Source: JAFGPS01 sp964628465 (GTDB lineage: Bacteria; Planctomycetota; Phycisphaerae; Sedimentisphaerales; Anaerobacaceae). From it: a stretch of 64,000 nt of DNA. Position 1 is the first letter of the stretch, and each line of letters starts with the position of its first letter. The stretch spans positions 1 through 64,000 of the forward strand of contig CAZVOA010000011.1 in assembly GCA_964628465.1 (NCBI GenBank). The letters run 5' to 3'. Below, in pieces: positions 8,276-16,678 of this stretch. A program made the position numbers and the translations under genes. The notes beneath the pieces are model-generated. The model was not told the DNA's origin and did not search any database. It saw only the letters and a program-made list of their open reading frames with translations.

Positions 8276-9906
8276 TATTTACTTCGCTCCCACATACCAT
8301 CTGGTTTTACTTCAAGAGCTCCTATATCTCTATAGAAGCTTAATTTTGCGTTAAGATAACTTATAATAGCATTTGTAAAATTATTTTGAGCCGAAACTAA
8401 AGCGTCTTCCGAGTCCTGTAAATCAATTATAGTCGCCAAACCGAGTTCCAGTCGGATTTTCTGCTCATCTACACGTCTTTCAGCCAATTTCACACTAATC
8501 TTTTGAATTTCATAACTCTGGGTAGATTCAACAAGATTACGGTAAGCCTGACGTACATCCAGTTTTATATTTTCAACATCTTCTTCATAACCCCTCAGTG
8601 CGGACTGCATTGATATTAATGCCCTGCGGTAATTATTCCGCTCCGCTATCTGATCTAAAGGCAAATCCGCTCCAACTCCTACTCCATATGTACCGTTATG
8701 AAACTGTAATTCCTCGAAATTTGTTTCTCCCGAAGGTGACGTGACATTAGAAGATGCTGTAATGTCCATTTGCACACCAAGTCCCTTTTCAGCAAGAACC
8801 AAAGCACGTCTTGTATCGTCAAGCCTGTCTTTGGTATTGGCTAAATCCAGACGAAGATTCAGCGACATTTCTATCGCTTCCTCAAGAGAATATTCCGGCT
8901 CACTTACTCCCAACTCTTCAAGCGCTATTAGTTCGTTCGGATCAAGGGTGATGTTAGCATCCGCAGGCAACGATAAAGTCACTTTGAAACTGTCAAGAGT
9001 CTGTTTGTAACTCTGCTCATTCGAAATAATACTATTTTCCGCATTAAGCAAATCCTGTCTTATTCTATCAGCGTCGGATTGAGGCCTCTGCTTTACGTCC
9101 ACTTCCATTTGTGTGCGTTCTACTGTTCTAAGCTGCCTTTCATAACTGGCTCTCGCTATTTTTAATCTTTCCTCGGCCTGCAATACACGATAATATTCAT
9201 TAATAATCGAAACAACAAATGTTTGCCTGTACCTGTTAAAATTTCGCACCGAGTACAACATGCTCCGTTCGGACTGAGTCAGATTCTCCCAAGCCTGCAA
9301 ACCGGCTACATTACCCAGAAGAGGTGCAGTTATACTTGCGTTAAGAATCGAACCCAATGTTGTGTATGGGTCATCAGTCAGAAAACGCTTCCAGTCAACA
9401 GATAATCCTACATTAGCCATAATACCGCCTGCTGTAACAAATGCCTTATCGATTCCGCCGCTGGAAGATACGGTTCCGCTATCATTTCCGGCTGAATTGC
9501 GATATTGGGCATCAAAAGTGCCAAACAACTGGCTCTCATACTGATGACGAGTAGATGTAAGACTTAGCGCTGAAGTGTAAAGAGATTCTTTTTGGCTCTG
9601 ATAAGCGCGACTGTACTTTGTCGCGATTTCAACCGCGTTCTGAAGAGATAAAACGCCAGAAGAAGGTATCATTGCGGATATTTCTTCGTAGGTAGCTACT
9701 GAATCTCTTATTGTATAGTTTGCCATTTCACCGAAATTGGGGTCCCACTTCTCTTCTATAATAGCATACGCATCCCTGTCAGCTTCATCTACCAACTCGG
9801 CAGGTGATTTACAACCACCAATGAACCCCGCAATAAAAAGAATTGTAAAAAAAACAAATGATATCGGCTGAAATTTCTTAGTCATAAAATACTTCTTCAA
9901 TTTCAT
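8275..9906 (-). CDS. TolC-family outer-membrane efflux lipoprotein
   Basis: A 543-residue outer-membrane channel subunit. The N-terminus is a lipoprotein signal peptide with lipobox FIGGC (Cys about 32). The rest shows the doubled TolC plan: helix-rich segments with YRVLQAEERLKIARASYERQLRTVERTQ and, near the C-terminus, YRNLVESTQSYEIQKISVKLAERRVDEQKIRLELGLATIIDLQDSEDALVSAQNN, characteristic of TolC repeats. It is the first gene of the minus-strand operon, so the promoter should lie in the AT-rich 9907-10331 stretch. It forms the exit duct for the pump encoded by the next three genes. Confidence 0.9.
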   Translation of the reverse strand: MKLKKYFMTKKFQPISFVFFTILFIAGFIGGCKSPAELVDEADRDAYAIIEEKWDPNFGEMANYTIRDSVATYEEISAMIPSSGVLSLQNAVEIATKYSRAYQSQKESLYTSALSLTSTRHQYESQLFGTFDAQYRNSAGNDSGTVSSSGGIDKAFVTAGGIMANVGLSVDWKRFLTDDPYTTLGSILNASITAPLLGNVAGLQAWENLTQSERSMLYSVRNFNRYRQTFVVSIINEYYRVLQAEERLKIARASYERQLRTVERTQMEVDVKQRPQSDADRIRQDLLNAENSIISNEQSYKQTLDSFKVTLSLPADANITLDPNELIALEELGVSEPEYSLEEAIEMSLNLRLDLANTKDRLDDTRRALVLAEKGLGVQMDITASSNVTSPSGETNFEELQFHNGTYGVGVGADLPLDQIAERNNYRRALISMQSALRGYEEDVENIKLDVRQAYRNLVESTQSYEIQKISVKLAERRVDEQKIRLELGLATIIDLQDSEDALVSAQNNFTNAIISYLNAKLSFYRDIGALEVKPDGMWERSK

Positions 9907-10331
9907 TTTCTCATACTTAATTATTATCTATTTTATCTTTACCAATTTTCAAAATTAACCAAAACCTTTATTTTACCAAACAAATAAGGCTATTGAAAGC
10001 TAAAAAACCTATTTTCATTCCCTTTTCATAGAAAATAAATACTTTTCAGCCAACAGTAAAGTAAATTTATTCAACAAAACTTTTATTATGGTTCACATTA
10101 GCCCCTCCCCAAAAAATCTTACATACATACAGTTATGAGCCTTGAAAAATAAACCTTTCTTTATTAGCATAAAATAAGTACAGCAATTCCCTGCCAAACT
10201 TAAACTTTCTTACGCGAATAATTTGTCATAGTTCAAAAAAAAACGCATTTTCATAAATATAAACGCAAATTTTGTTGCAGAATTCCAAAAACATCTGTAA
10301 ACTTATGACGATTTTAGTACAAAATCTTTAT
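9907..10331. other. AT-rich intergenic region between efflux operon and tRNA-Cys
   Basis: There is no gene in these 425 bases. The stretch is strongly AT-rich and must hold the minus-strand promoter of the efflux operon and the plus-strand promoter of tRNA-Cys, but I cannot single out a convincing -35/-10 pair for either. I see no strong hairpin. Confidence 0.5.
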
Positions 10332-10404
10332 GGCGGCGTAGCCAAGCGGCTAAGGCGACGGTTTGCAAAACCGTTATTCCCCGGTTCGAATCCGGGCGCC
10401 GCCT
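10332..10404 (+). tRNA. tRNA-Cys (anticodon GCA)
   Basis: A full cloverleaf can be drawn. The acceptor stem GGCGGCG pairs perfectly with CGCCGCC, the D-arm contains AGCCAAGCGGCTAAGGC, the anticodon stem-loop ACGGTTTGCAAAACCGT presents GCA, and the T-arm is CCCGG-TTCGAAT-CCGGG. The discriminator base is T (U73), a known identity element for cysteine. The CCA end is not encoded. It stands alone, about 55 bases before a PilZ gene, with no integrase or attachment-site repeat nearby. Confidence 0.95.
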
Positions 10405-10459
10405 GTCATTTTTTTATAAAAATAATATTTTGTTACCTTGTAATGGAAGTGAAGGTTCT

Positions 10460-11332
10460 GTGGTTTTAGAAATGGAAAAAGCCGACGAGCGAAGGATCGA
10501 GCGCAGATTACAATATCGCTGGCCCGTGAGGTTCAACGTAAACAGAGCAAAACACTTCTTTAACGGCCAGATAGTCGATGTTTCCAGCAAAGGGATTGCG
10601 TTTCTCTGCCATGCCGACCAAACAAGCTTCGATTCAGAACAAGAAATAAAAGCAAGTTTCGGCGTTCCGCATTTCGGTATAGATGATTCATTCGATACGA
10701 TTCTTTTCGAACGTACCGGTCATGTATGCAGAATTGACAAACCAAGCTCTCAGGTATATCGAATCGCAATGCAATTCGCCTCACCGCTGTTCTTCAAACC
10801 CGGCGAGCAGGGAATAAACGAATTTGATGCCAGACAAAGGCTCGACGCGAAGAATTTCTCCGTTATCAAAGCGGAAGAAACCGCAAGAGTATATAATGAA
10901 GCACTGGCGAAGGCACAGAAACAGCTAACACAATATGCACAGGCTAAAGCAAAAATTGAAGAACAGCTCAAAGCGGAAATTGAAGACAGGACTCGATACG
11001 AAGCGAAAATAAGAATCGAATTAGAAGAAAAAATACGACCATATAAAGAGGATATCGCCAGATTCGAGACAAAATTGCAGGCGAAAGAAAAAGAGATTGC
11101 GGAATTAGCTGAAACTGTGGATAAATCCCAAAAAAGAGCGGAATCGCTTAATGAGCAGATTGAAACACTCAAACAACAGAGTGAGTTGGAAATTAATCAA
11201 ATCAAAAAGGAAGCCTCCGAATTTATCGAACAAATCAAAGTAAAATTCAAAAATAACGCTCTGCAATCAGAAAAAAACGCCCTATTGAAAAAATTCGACA
11301 AATTCATTTCGGACAGACACAAAATATTTTAG
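10460..11332 (+). CDS. PilZ-domain protein with long coiled coil
   Basis: A protein of about 290 residues. The N-terminal 120 residues form a PilZ domain, the cyclic-di-GMP receptor fold, with both binding motifs visible: RRIERR (RxxxR) and DVSSKG (DxSxxG). From about residue 130 to the end it is a charged Glu/Lys/Ala-rich coiled coil (AKAKIEEQLKAEIEDRTRYEAKI and onward). There is no signal peptide or membrane helix, so it is probably cytoplasmic or bound to a partner through the coil. I chose the GTG at 10460 because GTGAAGG lies just upstream; the ATG at 10472 is an equally possible start. It is followed 26 bases later by an FAD oxidoreductase, with no obvious functional link. Confidence 0.75.
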   Translation: MVLEMEKADERRIERRLQYRWPVRFNVNRAKHFFNGQIVDVSSKGIAFLCHADQTSFDSEQEIKASFGVPHFGIDDSFDTILFERTGHVCRIDKPSSQVYRIAMQFASPLFFKPGEQGINEFDARQRLDAKNFSVIKAEETARVYNEALAKAQKQLTQYAQAKAKIEEQLKAEIEDRTRYEAKIRIELEEKIRPYKEDIARFETKLQAKEKEIAELAETVDKSQKRAESLNEQIETLKQQSELEINQIKKEASEFIEQIKVKFKNNALQSEKNALLKKFDKFISDRHKIF

Positions 11333-11358
11333 CATTCAATTTTAAAGAGGCAGTTATT

Positions 11359-12966
11359 ATGATTAGACTAAGAGAAATAACATTGCCTTTCGACCATGAC
11401 GAAAAAACTCTGGTTCATAGCATTTTGGAATATTTGAGTGTTTCGAGGCATCAACTCTTAAATTATGCTATCATTCAGAAATCTATAAATGCAAGACGCA
11501 AAAATAATATTTTGGCCGTTTACATAATAGACGCTGAGCTAAAAAATGAGTCTGAGTTACTTTCCAGATTTTCCAAAGACATTCGTGTTTCCGCAGTAAC
11601 TTGTACAAAATATCAACTGCCAACAGTTAGTAATAAAAAAAGCCATGCCCCTGTGGTTGTTGGAAGCGGGCCTTGCGGCCTATTTGCTGGACTCATACTT
11701 GCTCAAACAGGATTTAAGCCTATAATTATCGAAAGGGGAAAGGACGTTGCGTCAAGAGTAAGAGATGTAAAAGCCTTTTGGAATAGCGGACTGCTTAATC
11801 CTGAATCCAATGTACAGTTCGGCGAAGGCGGAGCCGGTACTTTTTCAGACGGCAAGCTTACTACCCAGATAAAGGATAAATACAATCGTAAAATTAAAGT
11901 TCTCGAAGAATTTGTAAAGGCTGGAGCGCCGGAGGAAATACTCTATAACTCAAAACCTCATATCGGAACCGATAACCTTGTTAAGATTGTAAAGGCTATT
12001 CGCGAGACAATTATCTCGTTAGGCGGGCAGGTTCACTTTGAAACAAAACTAACAGGTATTAAAATAAAAGATGGTAAGGTTACCGGTGCAATCGTTAACG
12101 GGTCTGATTCAATCGAGACTGACACCATAGTACTTGCGTTAGGACACAGTGCAAGGGACACTTTCGACATGCTGTATCAACTTGGCCTGCCAATAGAAGC
12201 CAAACCCTTTTCTATAGGCGTTCGCATAGAACATTCCCAAAGCATGATCAATAAAGCTCAATACGGCAAATTCGCATCTCACCCCCTGCTTCCTCAAGCT
12301 GATTATAAATTGGTGTGCCACTGCGAAAACGGCCGTTCCGCATATACATTCTGTATGTGTCCCGGCGGAGACGTAATCGCCTGTTCATCCGAACCCGGGA
12401 GCATAGTAACAAACGGCATGAGTTTTTATAATAGAAATCATTCCAACGCAAACAGTGCCCTGTTGGTAGGTGTCAGTCCAAAGGATTATGGAAGCGGAAA
12501 TCCTCTTGCCGGTATTGAGTTCCAAAGGAAACTGGAGCAAAAGGCATTTGAAATCGGCGGCAATAATTATTTCGCTCCCGTCCAGCTTGTAGGAGATTTC
12601 CTCTCCGGACGACCTTCAAACTCAATCAGAGAGGTTTGTCCATCGTATAGTCCGGGGATTACCCCATGTAATCTCACAGAATGTCTTCCTGAGTATGTTG
12701 TGGAAACCCTGCGTTTGGCGATTCCGCGGATGGATAAACAACTTAAGGGATTCGCGAACAGTGATGCTGTTATGACAGCGGTGGAATCAAGAAGTTCCTC
12801 ACCAATAAGAATTCTCAGGGATGAGACTTTCCAGAGCCTTACTGTAAAGGGACTATACCCAGCCGGTGAAGGAGCCGGCTACGCAGGCGGAATTATCTCT
12901 ACCGCAATTGACGGAATCAAAATTGCTGAAGCCATATGCGGCAAAACCTTATCTTTGGCCGGATAA
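11359..12966 (+). CDS. FAD-dependent dehydrogenase (COG2509-like)
   Basis: A 535-residue flavoprotein. An N-terminal region of about 90 residues precedes a dinucleotide-binding motif VVVGSGPCGLFAG (about residues 97-109), with the acidic/basic pair IIERG closing the Rossmann unit. Further family features are VQFGEGGAGTFSDGKL, LALGHSARDTFDML, and the C-terminal FAD-contacting LYPAGEGAGYAGGIISTAIDG. The pattern and length match the widespread but poorly characterised 'uncharacterised FAD-dependent dehydrogenase' family. The physiological substrate is unknown. A GAGG ribosome site precedes the ATG. Confidence 0.88.
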   Translation: MIRLREITLPFDHDEKTLVHSILEYLSVSRHQLLNYAIIQKSINARRKNNILAVYIIDAELKNESELLSRFSKDIRVSAVTCTKYQLPTVSNKKSHAPVVVGSGPCGLFAGLILAQTGFKPIIIERGKDVASRVRDVKAFWNSGLLNPESNVQFGEGGAGTFSDGKLTTQIKDKYNRKIKVLEEFVKAGAPEEILYNSKPHIGTDNLVKIVKAIRETIISLGGQVHFETKLTGIKIKDGKVTGAIVNGSDSIETDTIVLALGHSARDTFDMLYQLGLPIEAKPFSIGVRIEHSQSMINKAQYGKFASHPLLPQADYKLVCHCENGRSAYTFCMCPGGDVIACSSEPGSIVTNGMSFYNRNHSNANSALLVGVSPKDYGSGNPLAGIEFQRKLEQKAFEIGGNNYFAPVQLVGDFLSGRPSNSIREVCPSYSPGITPCNLTECLPEYVVETLRLAIPRMDKQLKGFANSDAVMTAVESRSSSPIRILRDETFQSLTVKGLYPAGEGAGYAGGIISTAIDGIKIAEAICGKTLSLAG

Positions 12967-13039
12967 AATATATTTTCATCTTTACATAATAGAAGACTGT
13001 GTTTTTAATTATAATAAAACAAATAACAAAAGGTGCAAT

Positions 13040-14029
13040 ATGATTGGCGAAAAGTCAACAGCCTCAAAGTTACACAAATTATTTATATTAATTTGCGCTG
13101 GATTGATGAGCGTTATTGCTTGTAAAATTACGAACGCGAACGAGCCTGAAGCAAATGAAATTTCAAAAGTCAAACCCTCTGAAGTAAAAGTCGCAGCTAT
13201 TCAATGTTCTTCTATTTTAGGAGATATAGAAACTAATCGAACAAAAATAACCAGCCTTGTTATAGAAGCGGCTAAAAACGGGGCAAAAATCATCGTATTA
13301 CCTGAAGCCTGCATAACAGGCTATTTATCACAGGATTTAAAGACGAACTGGCTCGTACAAGGAAAACCTATAGAGAACGTTTACAAAGGTAAAAATCCAG
13401 AAGGTTTCGCGGAAGAAGTTCCAGGGCCTTCTACAAATCATTTTTGCAAACTTGCAAAAGAAATGGGAATTTATATTACTGTGCCGCTGATAGAGATAGT
13501 TTCAAAAAAACAATCTGACGATGAAGCAACTGAACCAAACAATACTACAATTTATTATAATACGGTTTGTTTAGCTTCACCAAAAGGTGAAATTGTCGCT
13601 CATTATAGAAAATTAACTCCCTGGCCATACCCTGAAAAATCATGGGCAACATCTGGCGACCGTGGTGTGCAAATATACGATACCGAATACGGACGGATCG
13701 GATTGGCAATATGTTTTGATATTCATACAATCCTCGAAAAATATAAACCTTACAAAATATGGGCATTGCTTTACCCGATAGCATGGGTTGATGAAAGTCA
13801 CCCTGCTCACTGGTTTTGGTATGAACTACCCGGTAAGGCAAAAACTTACAATCATTATATAATAGGAGCAAACTGGAGTGTTGACGAAAAACAAAGCTGG
13901 TTTGGTTATGGATTCTCAGAAATCCTATCTCCTGAAGGAGAAATATTGGCTAACTCAAACCGTCTTTACGGTTCTGATATTGTATATTCTACAATCAAAA
14001 CTTCCCCTCAAAAACAAGAATCCAAGTAA
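13040..14029 (+). CDS. Exported carbon-nitrogen hydrolase (nitrilase superfamily) lipoprotein
   Basis: A 329-residue enzyme with the nitrilase-superfamily catalytic triad: Glu in VLPEACITGY, Lys in HYRKLTPWP and Cys in LAICFDIHT. Unlike most relatives it is exported: the N-terminus has a signal peptide ending in VIAC, a good lipobox. I chose the ATG at 13040, with AGGTG upstream, over longer in-frame starts that overlap the previous gene. The likely reaction is hydrolysis of an amide or nitrile-type C-N bond outside the cytoplasm; the substrate is unknown. The gene stands alone between an oxidoreductase and a GH43-like gene. Confidence 0.82.
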   Translation: MIGEKSTASKLHKLFILICAGLMSVIACKITNANEPEANEISKVKPSEVKVAAIQCSSILGDIETNRTKITSLVIEAAKNGAKIIVLPEACITGYLSQDLKTNWLVQGKPIENVYKGKNPEGFAEEVPGPSTNHFCKLAKEMGIYITVPLIEIVSKKQSDDEATEPNNTTIYYNTVCLASPKGEIVAHYRKLTPWPYPEKSWATSGDRGVQIYDTEYGRIGLAICFDIHTILEKYKPYKIWALLYPIAWVDESHPAHWFWYELPGKAKTYNHYIIGANWSVDEKQSWFGYGFSEILSPEGEILANSNRLYGSDIVYSTIKTSPQKQESK

Positions 14030-14232
14030 GAGAATTTGATCAAAATAACGCTATATTGACATTTACACTGTAAAAGATTCTGCGCTGATTGAACCCAACA
14101 AAATAGTTTTTTTACAAATATTTAAACATATACTTTAAAATACGCTTTTCAAAGGTATAATCGGGAAAATGTTTAATATGGTATAAATTCAATCCAAACA
14201 TTTTTAACAACTTTTTGGAAAGGATATTAGTC

Positions 14233-15858
14233 ATGGGAAAGAGAAAGATATTAGCACTTCTTGTATGTTTCATAATAGCCGTTTCCATAATCTATAATAC
14301 ATCGCAGGCAGGTACTTCTGAACCGGTTATCGGTAAGTCCGCACGATACTGCAATCCCCTGCCGATGGTTTCCGGCCAGGGCGGGAATGCCAGCGGTGAT
14401 GTAACTGTTATCAAAGAAGGCGGCAAGTATTATATGTATTGCACCGGCGGCGGTGCATGGATTTCCGACGACCTGCTCAACTGGACTTTCCAGCGTGTCG
14501 CTAATGTCCCCGTCGCTCCGGATGTATTCAAATACAAAGGCAGCTTCTACATGGCTGGTAATGACGGCAGCCATAACGGCACACAAAGCCGCGAAGGAGT
14601 CGTTTACAAAGCCGACAATCCACTCGGACCATTTGTAAGCATTGGTGAATGGAAGAACACCGGCTGGATAGAGAACGGGTGGAACGGAGCTTTTGATGTT
14701 GAAATGTTTCTTGACGACGATAACAAGCCATACCTCTACTACTCAGGTCGCGGCGTTAGCGGCATATACGGCGTACCGCTCGATACGAATGATATAACAA
14801 AATTAGCCGCTAAACCAACGCACCTTTTCTCATTCAATTCAGACCATATATGGGAACGCTATGGCGAAATGAACGAATATCCCGATGTAGCATGGGTGGA
14901 AGGTCCCTGGATGCTGAAACATAATGGAATCTATTATCTCCAATATTCCGCATCAGGCACACAGTGGAAAACCTATGCAGAAGGTTATTATATGGGTAAG
15001 TCCCCTCTCGGCCCATTCACGTACGCTCCGAACAATCCGCTTTTAAGAAAAACTGAAGGCCTCGTCACCGGCACCGCACACGGCAGCGTCCTTGAAGGTC
15101 CTGACGGTAATCTCTGGCAATTCTACACAATCGTACTGTCGAATCCTCCGGGCGGACGACGCATAGGTATGGACCGTGTTGTAGTAGATAAAGATGGTTA
15201 CATGTCCGTCAAGGTAACTGATACGCCGCAATGGGCTCCGGGAGCGGTGAAAGACCCAACCAAGGGTGACTCTGGCTCTATCCCTGTTACAATTAATAAA
15301 CTTCGCGCTATGAACGCGCTTTCGCGTTTCTCATCACAACAGAACGGCCGTGAAGCTGCTTACGCAATTGATAACTCAAGCGGAACATGGTGGGAACCAG
15401 AAACTACTGATGCTCAACCTTCACTGACAATCGAACTTTCTCCCGCTACGGCTTATGATGTCGTGCAGTTGTTCACCGTTGATTCTCTGCGTCTGATGTT
15501 CGGCGGCGGAAGCGGATCAGGACGACGCGGCGGTGCAGGAGCAGGTCGCGGAGGAGCCAGCGCACCAACAGCACCTGCGGCAAACCCGGAAACAGGGACA
15601 CCCACCAGACCGGCGACAAATGCTTATCAGTATAAGATAGAAGTTTCAATGGATAATATTACTTATACAACCGCATTGGATATGACTAAAAATGATATTG
15701 CCCGCAGTACAATCTTTGAGGAAATACCTCCTGCGAAAGGCCGTTTTGTGCGATTGACTATGACCAATTGGCCGGGTAATTCACTTGGAATAATTGAATT
15801 TACAGTTTTCGGAAAGTCAGCAGGATCAAATCCGGCAGCAGCTCCAATACCAAATTAA
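14233..15858 (+). CDS. Secreted GH43-like glycosidase with discoidin-type domain
   Basis: A 541-residue protein with a Sec signal peptide (LALLVCFIIAVSIIYNTSQAG). Residues about 35-340 look like a GH43-type five-bladed propeller: repeated DVTVIKEGGKYYMY, FDVEMFLDDDNKPYLYYSG and WVEGPWMLKHNGIYYLQYS blocks, with EGP the usual general-acid segment. The clan cleaves arabinosides or xylosides. A C-terminal domain (about 360-541) resembles F5/8 type C, ending in RFVRLTMTNWPGNSLGIIEFTVFG. It is interrupted at about 425-470 by a Gly/Arg/Ala/Pro-rich insert (GGGSGSGRRGGAGAGRGG). The ATG at 14233 follows GGAAAGGA. Substrate specificity is not certain. Confidence 0.82.
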   Translation: MGKRKILALLVCFIIAVSIIYNTSQAGTSEPVIGKSARYCNPLPMVSGQGGNASGDVTVIKEGGKYYMYCTGGGAWISDDLLNWTFQRVANVPVAPDVFKYKGSFYMAGNDGSHNGTQSREGVVYKADNPLGPFVSIGEWKNTGWIENGWNGAFDVEMFLDDDNKPYLYYSGRGVSGIYGVPLDTNDITKLAAKPTHLFSFNSDHIWERYGEMNEYPDVAWVEGPWMLKHNGIYYLQYSASGTQWKTYAEGYYMGKSPLGPFTYAPNNPLLRKTEGLVTGTAHGSVLEGPDGNLWQFYTIVLSNPPGGRRIGMDRVVVDKDGYMSVKVTDTPQWAPGAVKDPTKGDSGSIPVTINKLRAMNALSRFSSQQNGREAAYAIDNSSGTWWEPETTDAQPSLTIELSPATAYDVVQLFTVDSLRLMFGGGSGSGRRGGAGAGRGGASAPTAPAANPETGTPTRPATNAYQYKIEVSMDNITYTTALDMTKNDIARSTIFEEIPPAKGRFVRLTMTNWPGNSLGIIEFTVFGKSAGSNPAAAPIPN

Positions 15859-15915
15859 ACAAAACCAATACATAAATAAATATTCATGATTAAAAAAACA
15901 TAAGGAGATAAGACA

Positions 15916-16455
15916 ATGGATAAAAAAGTAAAGCAAACTTCAAAACAAAATGTTATAGAAGTCTTAAATAAAGCAAGAGCAATGGAATTACAGGCGATTC
16001 ATCAATACATGAACCAGCATTACAATCTGGATGATATGGATTACGGCGAATTGGCGGCTAATCTGAAACTGATTGCGATTGACGAAATGCGTCACGCCGA
16101 GATGTTTGCAGAGCGTATCAAGGAATTGGGCGGCGAACCAACTACAGAGAAATCCGCAAAGGTTGAAAGAGAACAGCCAATTGAAAAAATCTTCCCGTTT
16201 GACAGCGCACTGGAGGATGATACGATAGCCGTCTATAACAAGTTCCAGGAATTATGCCGTGAAAATGGTGACAGTATCAGCTTCAAGTTATTTGAGACAA
16301 TTACAGACGAAGAGCAGTTACATTTTAACTATTTCGATAACGTAAACGACCATATTAAAAATCTCGGAGCATCTTATCTTGCACGAATCGCAGGAACCCC
16401 CGCCGACACCGGCGGCCCATCAAAAGGATTCGCTATAACCCAGGGTGGCGCATAA
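15916..16455 (+). CDS. Bacterioferritin-like diiron protein
   Basis: A 179-residue ferritin-like four-helix protein. Metal ligands are visible as Glu in ARAMELQAIHQYMNQHY, the Glu-x-x-His of IDEMRHAEMFAERI, and the later Glu/Glu-x-x-His of FKLFETITDEEQLHFNYF. It would store iron or detoxify peroxide in the cytoplasm. It has an 18-residue C-terminal extension (PADTGGPSKGFAITQGGA) beyond the usual fold. AAGGAGA lies about 8 bases before the ATG. It appears to be transcribed alone. Confidence 0.85.
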   Translation: MDKKVKQTSKQNVIEVLNKARAMELQAIHQYMNQHYNLDDMDYGELAANLKLIAIDEMRHAEMFAERIKELGGEPTTEKSAKVEREQPIEKIFPFDSALEDDTIAVYNKFQELCRENGDSISFKLFETITDEEQLHFNYFDNVNDHIKNLGASYLARIAGTPADTGGPSKGFAITQGGA

Positions 16456-16642
16456 ACTGTTTTCCTGATTTGAAATAAATAAATCAAGCTGAAAGCCCCT
16501 CGCTGGCCTGCTTTAGTATTAGTCTGCGCTATGATAAATTATTTCCAGCAAAGAGCTTGTCTTGAGCAAAACTGAATATATATAAAAATAACCTCGAAAT
16601 CACCCATTTTTCGAGAGTTGATACTTTTTTTAAAATATCCTC

Positions 16643-16670
16643 TTGCAAATTACAACCCCTCGCATACACT
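16643..16670 (+). promoter_or_regulatory. Candidate promoter giving a leaderless methyltransferase mRNA
   Basis: TTGCAA (16643-16648) and TACACT (16665-16670) are separated by 16 bases. The start codon at 16679 lies 8 bases after the -10, where transcription would begin, and no ribosome-binding site precedes it. A CTCGAAA/TTTTCGAG hairpin lies just upstream (about 16592-16614). Confidence 0.4.
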
Positions 16671-16678
16671 ATTAACCT

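Noticed and set aside
10332..10404. tRNA as an integration site of a mobile island
   Set aside because: No integrase and no direct repeat of the tRNA 3' end is visible nearby.
10272..10469. 65-codon frame covering the tRNA
   Set aside because: It reads straight through tRNA-Cys, so it is a chance frame.
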